From: Anaerolineae bacterium | GTDB taxonomy: Bacteria; Chloroflexota; Anaerolineae; Aggregatilineales; Aggregatilineaceae | Assembly: GCA_027494015.1 (NCBI GenBank) | Contig: JAOSJP010000034.1 | Location: 1-64,000 of the forward strand | Length of the DNA stretch: 64,000 bases | Direction of reading: 5' to 3' | Shown here: positions 20,134 to 28,758 of the stretch, one piece after another | Layout of the letters: each line of letters begins with the position of its first letter | Position numbering within the stretch: position 1 is the stretch's first letter | Position numbers and translations under genes: made by a program | The notes under the pieces: model-generated | What the model was told of the DNA's origin: nothing | The model's database searches: none | What the model saw: only the letters and a program-made list of their open reading frames with translations

Positions 20134-21107
20134 TCACCACGCGTAGGCTTCGGGCGCGGCGCCGCCGGGGCCGGGCCAGATCGCGTCGATCGCCTTCAGG
20201 TCGTCCTCGCTGAGCTTGATTTCCAGCGCGCGCAGGCTGCCGGTAAGCTGGTCCATCGTGCGCGGGCCGATGATCGGCGCGGTGACGACCGGCTGGCGCA
20301 GCAGCCAGGCCAGCGCCACGTCGGCGGGGTGCTCGCCGCGCTCGGCGCACCACGCTTCCCACTGCTCAAGCTGCGGGCGCAGCTTCTCGATCCGCTTCCG
20401 CGACCCAGCCTTCGGTGCGGCGGCCTTCCTCGGCCTTCTTCAGCGCCCCGGCGAGCACGCCGCCCGCCAGCGGACTCCAGGGGATCACGCCCAGCCCGTA
20501 GGCTTCACAGGCCGGAAGAACGTCCATTTCGACCGTGCGCGCGGCCAGGTTGTAGAGGCTCTGCTCCGACACCAGGCCCAGGAAGTGCCGGCGCTTGGCC
20601 GCTTCGTTGGCCTGGGCGATGTGCCACCCGGCGAAGTTGCTGCTGCCGACGTAGAGCACCTTGCCCTCGCGCACCAGCTGCTCCATCGCCTGCCAGATCT
20701 CTTCCCAGGGCGTGTCGCGGTCGATGTGGTGCATCTGGTAGAGGTCGATGTAGTCGGTTTGCAGGCGCTTGAGGCTGCCTTCGCAGGCGCGCTTGATGTT
20801 CAGCGCCGAAAGCCGCGACTCGTTCGGCCAGTCGCCCATCTTGCCGTAGACCTTCGTGGCGAGAACGACTTTCTCGCGGCGGCCGCCGCCCTGGGCGAAC
20901 CAGCGCCCGATGATCTGCTCGGTGACGCCTTCGCCCTGCTTTCCGACCGTAGACGTTGGCCGTGTCGAAGAAGTTGATGCCCAGCTCCAGGGCCTTGTCC
21001 ATGATGGCGTAGGAATCGGACTCGGTCGTGTAGGGGCCGAAGTTCATCGTCCCCAGGCACAGGCGGCTGACTTTCAGCCCGGTCCGCCCAAGATGCGTGT
21101 AGTCCAT
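20134..21107 (-). CDS. Aldo/keto reductase (two frameshifts)
   Basis: About 325 residues on the minus strand from ATG 21107 ([20 protein letters not shown]). The catalytic Asp and Tyr lie in [11 protein letters not shown] and the active-site His in QMHHID. Slips near 20945 and 20403 join [56 protein letters not shown] and [15 protein letters not shown] to [18 protein letters not shown] and [15 protein letters not shown], the NADP-binding end. It is a soluble TIM-barrel oxidoreductase of the Tas/YajO-like group that reduces aldehydes or ketones with NAD(P)H. Substrate unknown. Convergent with lspA. Confidence 0.9.
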
Positions 21108-21209
21108 GCGTGTGCGCTCAACGTTACAAAACAGGGTTGCGCTTGAACCAAAGATCCGTTGCTGGTTTACCTCACTTCAAATTCCCTCTCCGCGCCGGGA
21201 GAGAGAACC

Positions 21210-22517
21210 TCAACCAGGGCTGCGTCTGTTCTTCCCCCTCCCCGTTGGAGCGGGGCGGGTAGAGCACGCGCTCATATTGCGGATCAGCGCCGTGGCGAAG
21301 GCGCTGGTGCCGACCTCGTTGGCGTTCGCCATCTGCCGCGCGAAATCGTAGGTGACGATCTTCTGGTCCAGCGTCTTCTCGTAGGCGCTGTTGATCAGCT
21401 CCGCCGCTTCCCACCAGCCGAGCCACTCCAGCATATTCACGCCGCTGAACATCAGCGAGCCGGGGTTGACCTTGTCCTGGTCGGTGTACTTCGGCGCGGT
21501 GCCGTGCGTCGCCTCGAACAGCGCCACTTTGTCGCCGATGTTGGCGCCGGGTGCGATGCCCACCCCGCCGACTTCCGCCGCGATCGCGTCGCTGAGATAG
21601 TCGCCGTTCAGGTTGGGCGCGACGACAATGTCGAACTCTTTGGGGCGCAGCAGCATATGCTGGAACATGATGTCCGCGATGCGGTCCTTGATCACGATCT
21701 TGCCGTCCGGCGCCTGGCCGTCGTATTTCTCCCACAGCTCGTCCTCGGTGATCGTCTGCTCCGCGAATTCCTCGCGCGCGACCTCGTAGCACCAGTTGCG
21801 GAAGGCGCCCTCGGTGAACTTCTGGATGTTGCCCTTGTGCACGATCGTGACGCTGCGCCGCCCGCGCTCCAGGGCGTAGCGCAGCGCGAAGCGCATCAGG
21901 CGCTTGGTCCCAAAGCGGCGCTGATCGGCTTGATGCCCAGCCCGCTGCCTTCGAAGAACTCCGCGCCCAGCTCCTCGCGCAAAAAACGCGCCAGCTTCTC
22001 ATTCTCCGGCGTCCCGGCGGCGTACTCGATCCCGGCGTACACGTCCTCGGTGTTCTCGCGGAAGATCACGACATCGACTTCTTCGGGGTGGCGCAGCGGG
22101 CTGGGCACGCCCCGGTACCACTTCACCGGGCGGATACAGGCGTACAGGTCAAGCTCCTGGCGCAGCGTGACGTTCAGGCTGCGGAAGCCGCCGCCGATCG
22201 GGGTCGTCAGCGGGCCTTTGATTCCGACCACGAACTCGCGCAGCGCCTCGAACGTCTCGGCGGGCATATAGTCGCCCCCGTAAACCTCGGCGGCCTTTTT
22301 CGCCGGCGTAAATTTCCATCCAGGCGATCCGGCGCGCGCCGCCGTAGGCTTTCTCGACGGCAGCGTCCCAGATGCGGCTGGAGGCGGTCATGATGTCGCG
22401 CCCGATGCCGTCACCCTCGATGAAGGCGATGATCGGGTTGTCGGGCACGCACTGCGCGTCCCCCAGGCAGGTGATTTTCTGGCCGTCGGTCGGGACGACG
22501 ATATGCTGGTAGCTCAT
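21210..22517 (-). CDS. icd: Isocitrate dehydrogenase, NADP-type (two frameshifts)
   Basis: About 430 residues from ATG 22517 ([16 protein letters not shown]). [14 protein letters not shown] opens the decarboxylating dehydrogenase fold. The frame slips near 22300 (after EIYAGEK) and 21912 (within [19 protein letters not shown]). [20 protein letters not shown] with RSLNVTLR is the isocitrate-binding segment containing the regulatory-type Ser. [32 protein letters not shown] and [13 protein letters not shown] follow, then [19 protein letters not shown]. It converts isocitrate to 2-oxoglutarate, the substrate of KorAB encoded 12 kb away. The last ~17 residues run into palindromic sequence, so the real stop may lie a little earlier. 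Confidence 0.92.
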
Positions 22518-22608
22518 GCTCGGCATGCTCCTTGTGGGTGTGACAGGCTGCTCAAATTCCATTTCATGACGGCCCCGGCGCGGGCCGCACGCCGGGCCGA
22601 TCCGTGCG

Positions 22609-23142
22609 TCAGTTCCGCCATTTGATTGTACAGCCGACCGCCGGCGTTGTCTCGACCGGGGGCGTCACGCCGGCCAGCACGGCGTCGAGCGCGTCGCGCA
22701 GGTAGGCGCGCTGCACCGCATCCGGCTGCTCGTAGTTGTCGTCGATTGCGCCGCGAAAGCGCAGCACGCCATCGCCGTCGAGCAGGTAGACGTGCGGCGT
22801 GCGCTCCGCGCCATACGCGCGCGCGACTTCCTGGCTCTCGTCGTGCAGATAGCGGAAGTTGAAGCCCTCGTCCTGGGCGCGCTGTCGCATGGCGTCGAAG
22901 CTGTCGTCCGGGTAGCGCGTCGCGTCGTTGGGGTTGATCGCGACCAGCGCCACGCCGCGTGGCCCGTACTCACGCTGAAGCGCGATCATACGTCCTTCCC
23001 AGGCGCGGACGTAGGGGCAGTGGTTGCAGCTAAAGATCACGGCGACGGCGCGGTGCTCGCGCAGCAGGTCGCTCAGGCGGTGCGTCTCGCCGTCCACGCC
23101 GGGCAAAACGAAATCCGGCGCGATCTGTCCAATCTCAAGCAT
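22609..23142 (-). CDS. Thioredoxin-like (AhpC/TSA redoxin) protein
   Basis: An intact 177-residue protein from ATG 23142. It has a thioredoxin fold with [19 protein letters not shown], then [19 protein letters not shown], where CNHC forms a CxxC redox pair, followed by [19 protein letters not shown] and [19 protein letters not shown] with the cis-Pro preceded by Thr. Family members with the NHCPYV motif are common thioredoxin-family proteins of uncertain substrate, probably thiol reductants or peroxidase partners in the cytoplasm. The start overlaps the upstream thioredoxin-like gene by 8 bp, indicating one operon of two thiol proteins. Confidence 0.88.
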   Translation of the reverse strand: MLEIGQIAPDFVLPGVDGETHRLSDLLREHRAVAVIFSCNHCPYVRAWEGRMIALQREYGPRGVALVAINPNDATRYPDDSFDAMRQRAQDEGFNFRYLHDESQEVARAYGAERTPHVYLLDGDGVLRFRGAIDDNYEQPDAVQRAYLRDALDAVLAGVTPPVETTPAVGCTIKWRN

Positions 23143-23499
23143 CTTCTGTTCCTTTCGCGGTGTTGGGCGCGGCGGTTCCGGTCTGAGGCCCCGGTTGCGC
23201 CGCGAGAATGGCGCGGGCGATCATCGCGTGCGAGGGCAGCGGCGACGGGCGCCCGTCTTCGTGGAAGTACAGCCGGCACGTCAGGCGAGAGGGCAGCTCG
23301 GGCTGCGGATCGATGTCCTGCCCGTCGATCAGGATTGTTGGCGATCCGGCGAAGCCCCAGCGCTGCGCCTCGGTCTCAGTTGTGATCTCGATGCGCTCTA
23401 CCTCTGCCACGATGCCTAGCTCGTCCAACACTTCGTGCAGGCGCCGCCAGGCGTCAGGATGCGAGGGCAGTCTTCCCAAAAGAGAAATTGAATCTGCAT
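23135..23499 (-). CDS. Small thioredoxin-fold protein (one frameshift)
   Basis: From ATG 23499, MQIQFLFWEDCP, then a slip near 23465 into SHPDAWRRLHEVLDELGIV, ERIEITTETEAQRWGFAGSP, TILIDGQDIDPQP and a conserved tail LTCRLYFHEDGR. The WEDCPSH motif with a single N-terminal Cys and GSPTILIDG (cis-Pro) fits a family of short thioredoxin-like proteins related to the C-terminal part of alkylmercury lyase and DF2703-type proteins. About 120 residues, cytoplasmic, no signal peptide. It overlaps the redoxin gene that follows and is presumably co-expressed with it. Confidence 0.75.
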
Positions 23500-23909
23500 A
23501 CGCTCGTCCAATCGGGTGCAAACAGGCGGTGACAGCGGGCTGAATGCGGGGGCAAAGCGGCCACCTTGTACGAATATACCGGCTTTGCGCGCGGATTCCA
23601 ACGCGGGCGAGGTGGTCGATGCGGGACGATTCGGGGCGATTGAGTCAAGAATCGACCGTGTTGCAGCCGGTTCCCCTCTCCTTGCCCGGCACGAACGCGC
23701 CTCACGGTTCCGTTTCTAAGTTGGAGAAGGGGAAAGGCCAAGCGCCGCGAGGCCAGGGACGAGGTAAAGCGGTGGGATGCATTTGATACGTTTTTCCAGC
23801 GGCGTCAGGCACGCCAAGTGGTAAGGCTTGGCGCGGGGTGTATACTTAAGGGGTAGGGAGCGGGACTCCTCAACTTTTTTCTCGTTCGAGTGCGACGAAA
23901 GCCGGTGCC
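23500..23909 (+). other. Intergenic region with inverted repeats and a -10 element
   Basis: No credible gene. TTCCCCTCTCC near 23670 and GGAGAAGGGGAA near 23722 form a loose inverted repeat related to the other CCCCTCTCC palindromes. CGCCAAG-N8-CTTGGCG (23812-23833) is a perfect palindrome just upstream of TATACT (23841-23846). With 17-bp spacing the -35 would fall inside the palindrome, so this may be the operator/promoter of the CPBP-kinase pair. Confidence 0.45.
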
Positions 23910-24704
23910 ATGCTGTGGCTGTGCGCCTATTATGGGCTGCTGCTCGGCGGCCTAGCGACAATGCTGGTGGATGGGTTGGGCCGGGCCGCGTTCCTCGCGT
24001 ATTACGCCGGGATGCCGCTTGGCGCGCTGGCCGTTTGGGGGCTGAACCGGCGGCGGCTGACGGCGCTTGGCTGGTCGGCCTATCCCGGCGTGGCGCGCGA
24101 TTTAGCGCTGGGCATTACTGGCGCGGCGGCGGCGGTGGGGCTGGTGGCGGCGCTGCTCGCGGCGGCGGGATGGGCCTCGCCGGGCGACCCGCGCGCGGGG
24201 GTGGCGCGGTTTCTGGCCGTGCTGGCGGCGCAGCAGGCGCTGGTCGCAGGGTTCGAGGAGCTGGCGTTTCGCGGGGTGATCCAGGCGCTGCTCGTCGACC
24301 GGCTGGGTGTGGCGCGCGGCGTGGCGATGGCGGCGGCCCTGTTCGGGCTGTTCCATCTGCCCAACCTGATTTACCAGGAGGTTCCCGCCAGGCTGATCCC
24401 GGTCGCGCTGTTGAATCTGACGGTGATGGGAATCGTCTTCGGGGCGGTGTTCGAGCGCGGCGGGCGGCGGCTCGCGCTGCCGTTCGCGCTGCACCTGGGC
24501 TGGAACCTGGCCGCGTACACGCTCGAAGATGGTTTCCGGCTGAGCCTGACCGGCCCTGAGGCGCTGGCGGGCCGTCCGGTGTGGTTCCCGGAGACGGGCT
24601 TGGCGAGCCTATTAGGGCTGGCGTTTGTGGGCTGGGTGGCGCGGGCGCTGGCCGCGTCGCAGCGACAGCGCCGGGGCTGGGCGCGGGACAGGCAGGGAGC
24701 GTAA
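23910..24704 (+). CDS. CPBP-family intramembrane metalloprotease
   Basis: An intact 264-residue multi-pass membrane protein of the CAAX protease/bacteriocin-processing (Abi) family. The glutamates of FEELAFRGVIQALL, the FGLFHLPNLIYQE segment and FALHLGWNLAAYT correspond to the EExxxR, FxxxH and HxxxN/B motifs that form the intramembrane active site. Seven or eight hydrophobic segments are present. Bacterial members include bacteriocin self-immunity and signalling proteases; substrate unknown. Its TAA shares a base with the ATG of the sensor kinase (TAATG, 24702-24706), so the two are translationally coupled. Confidence 0.88.
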   Translation: MLWLCAYYGLLLGGLATMLVDGLGRAAFLAYYAGMPLGALAVWGLNRRRLTALGWSAYPGVARDLALGITGAAAAVGLVAALLAAAGWASPGDPRAGVARFLAVLAAQQALVAGFEELAFRGVIQALLVDRLGVARGVAMAAALFGLFHLPNLIYQEVPARLIPVALLNLTVMGIVFGAVFERGGRRLALPFALHLGWNLAAYTLEDGFRLSLTGPEALAGRPVWFPETGLASLLGLAFVGWVARALAASQRQRRGWARDRQGA

Positions 24705-27385
24705 TGAGCGCATGGCGCTATCGTGACGACATCTTGCGCGCGCTTCCGAACGCGCTGATGGTGCTGGACGGGGCGACGCTGCGCGTCTGCTACGCAAACC
24801 CTGCCGCCGAGCGGCTCATTGGTTCATCGGGTGAGGCGCTGGCCGGGCGCGCGCTGGTCGATTTTTGCCTGCCATCCGAGCAGAAGCGGGTGGAGCAGGC
24901 GCTGCGCGATCTACGCACCGGCCAGTCCCTGCGGCTGCGGGAGACGCTTCGAGTGAGCGGCGACCGCGAGGTGGAAGCCGAGATCATCGTTCACGTGACG
25001 CTGCTGGAAGATGAGCCGAGCTTCCTGGTGGACCTGCGCTCGCTGGAAATCGAGCGCGAGGCCAAGAACCTGATCCAGCCAGCGGCCACGCGTCATGAGG
25101 CGCTGTTACAGGGCGTGGCGAATGCGACCAACCGCCTGATGCAGCCGGGAAGCTATGACCGGGTGGTGCGCGAGGCGCTCGCGATAGTCGGCGAGGCGTC
25201 CGGGACTGGCTCGATCGCGGTTTACCAGGCGATCACTGCCTCCGAAGCGCAAGATTTGAGCGAACGCGAGCCGGAGATTGTGTTCGTCCGACAGCAGCGC
25301 TGGGCGCGCGCCCCCGCCAACGCGCCTCACCCGGAGGTTTTCCCGGAAGACCTGGCGGTGCGTCGGGATGGGCTGGACGAGCTGTACGCGCGCCTGGCCC
25401 GCTACGAAGTGATCTACGGCACGGCGGAGACGCTGCCCAGCCTGCGCGCCAGCCTGTTCCGCCGGGTCGCGGCGCGCTCGCTGATGATCGCGCCGATCTT
25501 CATCGACGTCAGCCTGTGGGGCTTCATCGGGCTGGACGACGTGCGCGCCGCGCGCGCGTGGCTGCCTGAGGAAGCCAGCGCGCTGCAAACGCTGGCGGCG
25601 AGCATCGGCGCGGCCAAACAGCGCGAGCAGATCGAGCTAAAGCTACGCCACGAGCGCGAGGTGGCCGATACGCTGCGCGAAGTGGGCGCGGTGCTCACCT
25701 CGACGCTGGAGCTGGACGAGATGCTGGCGCGGCTGCTGGACCAGGCGCGGCGCATCGTGCCGTTTGACTCGGCCAACGTGATGCTGGTCCGCGATGGCGT
25801 GGCGCGGATCGTGCACTGCACCGGGCACGACACGTTTGGCGTCGCGCTGGACGAGGTGCGCAAGGTCTCATTTCCGCTGGACGATTCGGCCTATATTGGG
25901 CCTATCGTGGCGCAGGGCGCGCCGCTGATCCTGCCGGATGTGCGGGAATGCTCGCGCTGGCGGAACACGCCGGGCACAGCGCACATCCGCTGCTGGCTGG
26001 GGATGCCGTTCCTCGTGCGGGGCGAGGTGGTCGGCCTGTTCGCGCTGGACTCGACCACGCCGAACTTTTACACCGACGAGCATATTCGCATGTTAATGCC
26101 GTTCGCCCAGCAGGCCGGGATCGCCTATGAGAACGTCCGGCTGTACGAGCAGCAGCGCGCGCAGGCGGTCGAGCTGGCCGCGCGCCTGGAGCAGCTCGAC
26201 GCGCTCTACGCGGCCAGCCAGTCGATCCTCTCGTCGCTGGACCTGGACGTGATCCTGCAACGCTGCGCCGAGCAGATGAACCGCCTGACGCGCTCGACCA
26301 GCACGTCCATTTGCAGCTTCGACCCCCATACCCGGTCGGGCGTGGTGCAGGCCATCTGGCCGGAGCCATCTGCGGGCGACGCGACGGTATCTTGCCGGCC
26401 CGGCGACCGCGTCGACTTCGGATCGCCGATGCTCGAAGCCGCCATCGACCGGCATAAGGTGATACGCCTTTCCGCCGCGCAAGCGCGTCGCGCGTTTCCC
26501 GACCGGCTGCCTCTCAGCGTAAAACACGAGCTGGTCGTCGTGCCGGTCTTCAGCCAGGCGCGCCCGCTCGGCGTGGCCGTGCTGCGCGACGATCCGGCGC
26601 ACACCTTCACCTCGGACGACCTGCAAACCTGCCGCGTGCTGGCGAGCCAGGCGGCAATCGCCTTCGAGCAGGCCCTATTGTTCAGCGACATTCGCGAGCT
26701 GGAGCGGATCAAATCCGAAATGATCCGCCTCGCCTCGCACGACCTGCGCGGCCCGCTGACGCGGCTACAAGCCTACCACCAGCTCCTGACTTCGCAGTAC
26801 GAGACGCTCTCACCCGAGGCCCGATTGAATTACTTGCGCCAGGGCGGCGAAACCGTCGCCGAGATGCAACAGATCGTGACCAACCTGCTCTCGCTGGAGC
26901 GAATCGAAGAACAGCACCGCCTGGCGCAGCCGGTCGTCTGGGCGGACGTGATCACGCGCGCGGTCGATTTAGTGCGGGCGGACCTGGCCGAGAGCCGCTG
27001 CACGCTGGAGGTTGACTGCTCCCAGCCGCTTCCGAACGGGCGCGGCGACCCGATCCGGCTGGAGCGCGCGCTCGCCAATCTGCTTTCGAACGCCATTAAA
27101 TACACCCCTGCGGGCGGGCAGATTGTCGTGCGCGGAGTCTACAAGGACTATGGGGATCAACCGTGCGTGGCGGTTGAGGTCGAGGACACCGGGATAGGAA
27201 TTCCGCTCGACCAGCAGGACCGTCTCTTCGAGCCGTTTTTCCGCGTCGAGGCCGATGCCGACATTCCAGGGTTGGGCCTGGGGCTGTCAGTCGTCAAAGC
27301 GGCGGTGGCCTACCACAATGGCAGCGTGTATGTGGACAGCGAGCCGGGCCAGGGCAGCCTGTTCGGCTTCCGCATCCCGGTTTAA
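24704..27385 (+). CDS. PAS/GAF-domain sensor histidine kinase
   Basis: An intact 893-residue soluble kinase without membrane helices. Residues ~1-125 form a PAS domain (ILRALPNALMVLDGATLRV, NPAAERLIGSS). Three GAF-like domains follow, at about 145-310, 330-490 and 505-660 (SLMIAPIFIDVSLWGFIGLD; LGMPFLVRGEVVGLFALDS; ELVVVPVFSQARPLGVAVL). The H box is RLASHDLRGPLTRL near residue 680, then NLLSNAIKYTPAGG (N box), VEDTGIGIP (G1), FEPFFR (F) and GLGLGLSVVKAAV (G2). It would autophosphorylate in response to ligands or redox bound by the GAF domains. No response regulator is adjacent. Coupling to a CPBP protease suggests a joint signalling role. Confidence 0.93.
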   Translation: MSAWRYRDDILRALPNALMVLDGATLRVCYANPAAERLIGSSGEALAGRALVDFCLPSEQKRVEQALRDLRTGQSLRLRETLRVSGDREVEAEIIVHVTLLEDEPSFLVDLRSLEIEREAKNLIQPAATRHEALLQGVANATNRLMQPGSYDRVVREALAIVGEASGTGSIAVYQAITASEAQDLSEREPEIVFVRQQRWARAPANAPHPEVFPEDLAVRRDGLDELYARLARYEVIYGTAETLPSLRASLFRRVAARSLMIAPIFIDVSLWGFIGLDDVRAARAWLPEEASALQTLAASIGAAKQREQIELKLRHEREVADTLREVGAVLTSTLELDEMLARLLDQARRIVPFDSANVMLVRDGVARIVHCTGHDTFGVALDEVRKVSFPLDDSAYIGPIVAQGAPLILPDVRECSRWRNTPGTAHIRCWLGMPFLVRGEVVGLFALDSTTPNFYTDEHIRMLMPFAQQAGIAYENVRLYEQQRAQAVELAARLEQLDALYAASQSILSSLDLDVILQRCAEQMNRLTRSTSTSICSFDPHTRSGVVQAIWPEPSAGDATVSCRPGDRVDFGSPMLEAAIDRHKVIRLSAAQARRAFPDRLPLSVKHELVVVPVFSQARPLGVAVLRDDPAHTFTSDDLQTCRVLASQAAIAFEQALLFSDIRELERIKSEMIRLASHDLRGPLTRLQAYHQLLTSQYETLSPEARLNYLRQGGETVAEMQQIVTNLLSLERIEEQHRLAQPVVWADVITRAVDLVRADLAESRCTLEVDCSQPLPNGRGDPIRLERALANLLSNAIKYTPAGGQIVVRGVYKDYGDQPCVAVEVEDTGIGIPLDQQDRLFEPFFRVEADADIPGLGLGLSVVKAAVAYHNGSVYVDSEPGQGSLFGFRIPV

Positions 27386-27626
27386 CCCCCGCGATATATG
27401 GAAAAATCGAAATCCGGTCGCCGGGCTGGAGCACGGCCTCGGCTTCGGCGTGCGCGCCGTTGACCGCCAGGTGCCACATCGGGGTATGCTCGCGCAGCGC
27501 CGGAAGCTCGGCCAGCAGGCCATCGACCGCCGCGCCGAGCGTCGCGCCGGGCGGTAGATCGAGCGTGACCACGTCGCGCCCGGCCGCCGCCCGCAGGCTC
27601 GCCAGCAGGCGGACCTCGATCCTCAT
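27382..27626 (-). CDS. MoaD/ThiS-family sulfur carrier protein (C-terminal indel)
   Basis: About 80 residues with the beta-grasp pattern MRIEVRLLASLRAAAGRD, LPPGATLGAAVDGLLAELP, HLAVNGAHAEAEAVLQPGD and ISIFPYIAG. The C-run at 27386-27390 on the plus strand is one base short: with six Gs on the coding strand the protein ends ..PYIAGG-stop, the di-glycine tail that is adenylated and thiocarboxylated. Without that correction the frame runs on to 27294. It delivers sulfur for molybdopterin or thiamine, or acts as a similar carrier. The stop codons of this gene and the convergent kinase share the TTAA at 27382-27385. The ATG overlaps the rlmN stop. Confidence 0.75.
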
Positions 27627-28723
27627 ACCTCGCCCTCGCCGTCGTCAATGTCTTCTGTCAGCGCGGCCCCGCGCTGCCGCTCGCGGCGCTGCACCTCGGC
27701 CTTAAGCTGCCCGCAACCCGCCTGGATGTCGATCCCGCGCCGCACGCGGACCGTGCTCGGCACGCGGTGGCGGGTCAGAATCTGCTGGAAGGCGGCGACG
27801 CGCGCCGGGTCAGAGGGGCGGCCCGCGTACTGCTGGGTCGGGTTGAGCGGGATCAGGTTCACGTGCGCCTTTACCCCTTCGAGCAGCTTGCCCAGCCGCT
27901 CGGCCTGCTCCGGCGTGTCGTTTTCGCCCGCGATCAGCGCCCACTCGAACGTGACGCGCCGCCCGGTCCGCGCGATGTAGTCGCGCACGGCGTCCATCAG
28001 CTCGGCCAGCGGCCAGCGCCGGTTGACCGGCAGCAGCTTGCCGCGCTCCTCATCGGTCGCGGCGTGCAGGCTGATCGCCAGCTTGACCTGCAAGCCTTCT
28101 TCGGCGAACTGGCGGATCGCCGGGACCAGGCCGACGGTGCTGACCGTGATATGCCGCTGGCCGATGTTCAGCCCGTGCGGGTCGTTGAGGCGCGCGATCG
28201 CTTCGAGCGTGGCGTCATAGTTGTGGAACGGCTCGCCCATGCCCATCAGCACGACGTTGCTCAGGCGCTCGCCCTCGGCCTCCAGCTGGCGCGCGAAGAT
28301 CAGCGCCTGCTCAACGATCTCCCCGGCGGTCAGGTGCCGGGCGAAGCCCATCTGGCCGGTCGCGCAGAAGACGCAGCCCATCGCGCAGCCGGCCTGCGTG
28401 CTGATGCAGGCGGTGCGGCGCTGGTCGTCGTACTCCATCAGGACGCTCTCGATCACCTGGCCGTCCGGCAGGCGCAGCAGGCGCTTGACGGTCTGCCCGT
28501 CGCTTGACCGCATTTCTGTGACTGGCTCCAACCGCTGGAGAGCGAACTCCTCGTCCAGGCGGGCGCGCAGGTCGGCAGGCAGGCTGGTCATCGCCGCGAA
28601 GCCGGTCGCCTTGCGGACGTAGAGCCATTCCCAGAGCTGCCGCACGCGATAGCCCGGCAGCCCCCACACGCCGAGCAGCGCGCTCAGCTCGTCCAGCGAA
28701 AAATCGTAGATCGGTTTCTTCAC
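27623..28723 (-). CDS. rlmN: 23S rRNA (adenine2503-C2)/tRNA methyltransferase RlmN
   Basis: An intact 366-residue radical-SAM enzyme that methylates A2503 of 23S rRNA and A37 of some tRNAs. After a small N-terminal helical domain (LDELSALLGVWGLPGYRVRQ), the radical SAM triad is CAMGCVFC, followed by GQMGFARHLTAGEI, LMGMGEPFHNYD, ISLHAATDEER and VRRGIDIQAGCGQL, where the Cys of AGCGQL is the methyl-relaying residue and that of the C-terminal GIDIQAGC region is conserved. Its stop overlaps the MoaD/ThiS ATG (ATGA, 27623-27626), an uncommon operon partner. Confidence 0.95.
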   Translation of the reverse strand: MKKPIYDFSLDELSALLGVWGLPGYRVRQLWEWLYVRKATGFAAMTSLPADLRARLDEEFALQRLEPVTEMRSSDGQTVKRLLRLPDGQVIESVLMEYDDQRRTACISTQAGCAMGCVFCATGQMGFARHLTAGEIVEQALIFARQLEAEGERLSNVVLMGMGEPFHNYDATLEAIARLNDPHGLNIGQRHITVSTVGLVPAIRQFAEEGLQVKLAISLHAATDEERGKLLPVNRRWPLAELMDAVRDYIARTGRRVTFEWALIAGENDTPEQAERLGKLLEGVKAHVNLIPLNPTQQYAGRPSDPARVAAFQQILTRHRVPSTVRVRRGIDIQAGCGQLKAEVQRRERQRGAALTEDIDDGEGEV

Positions 28724-28758
28724 GCGAGGTCCTCAGTCATCGGCTGACATTCTTATCC

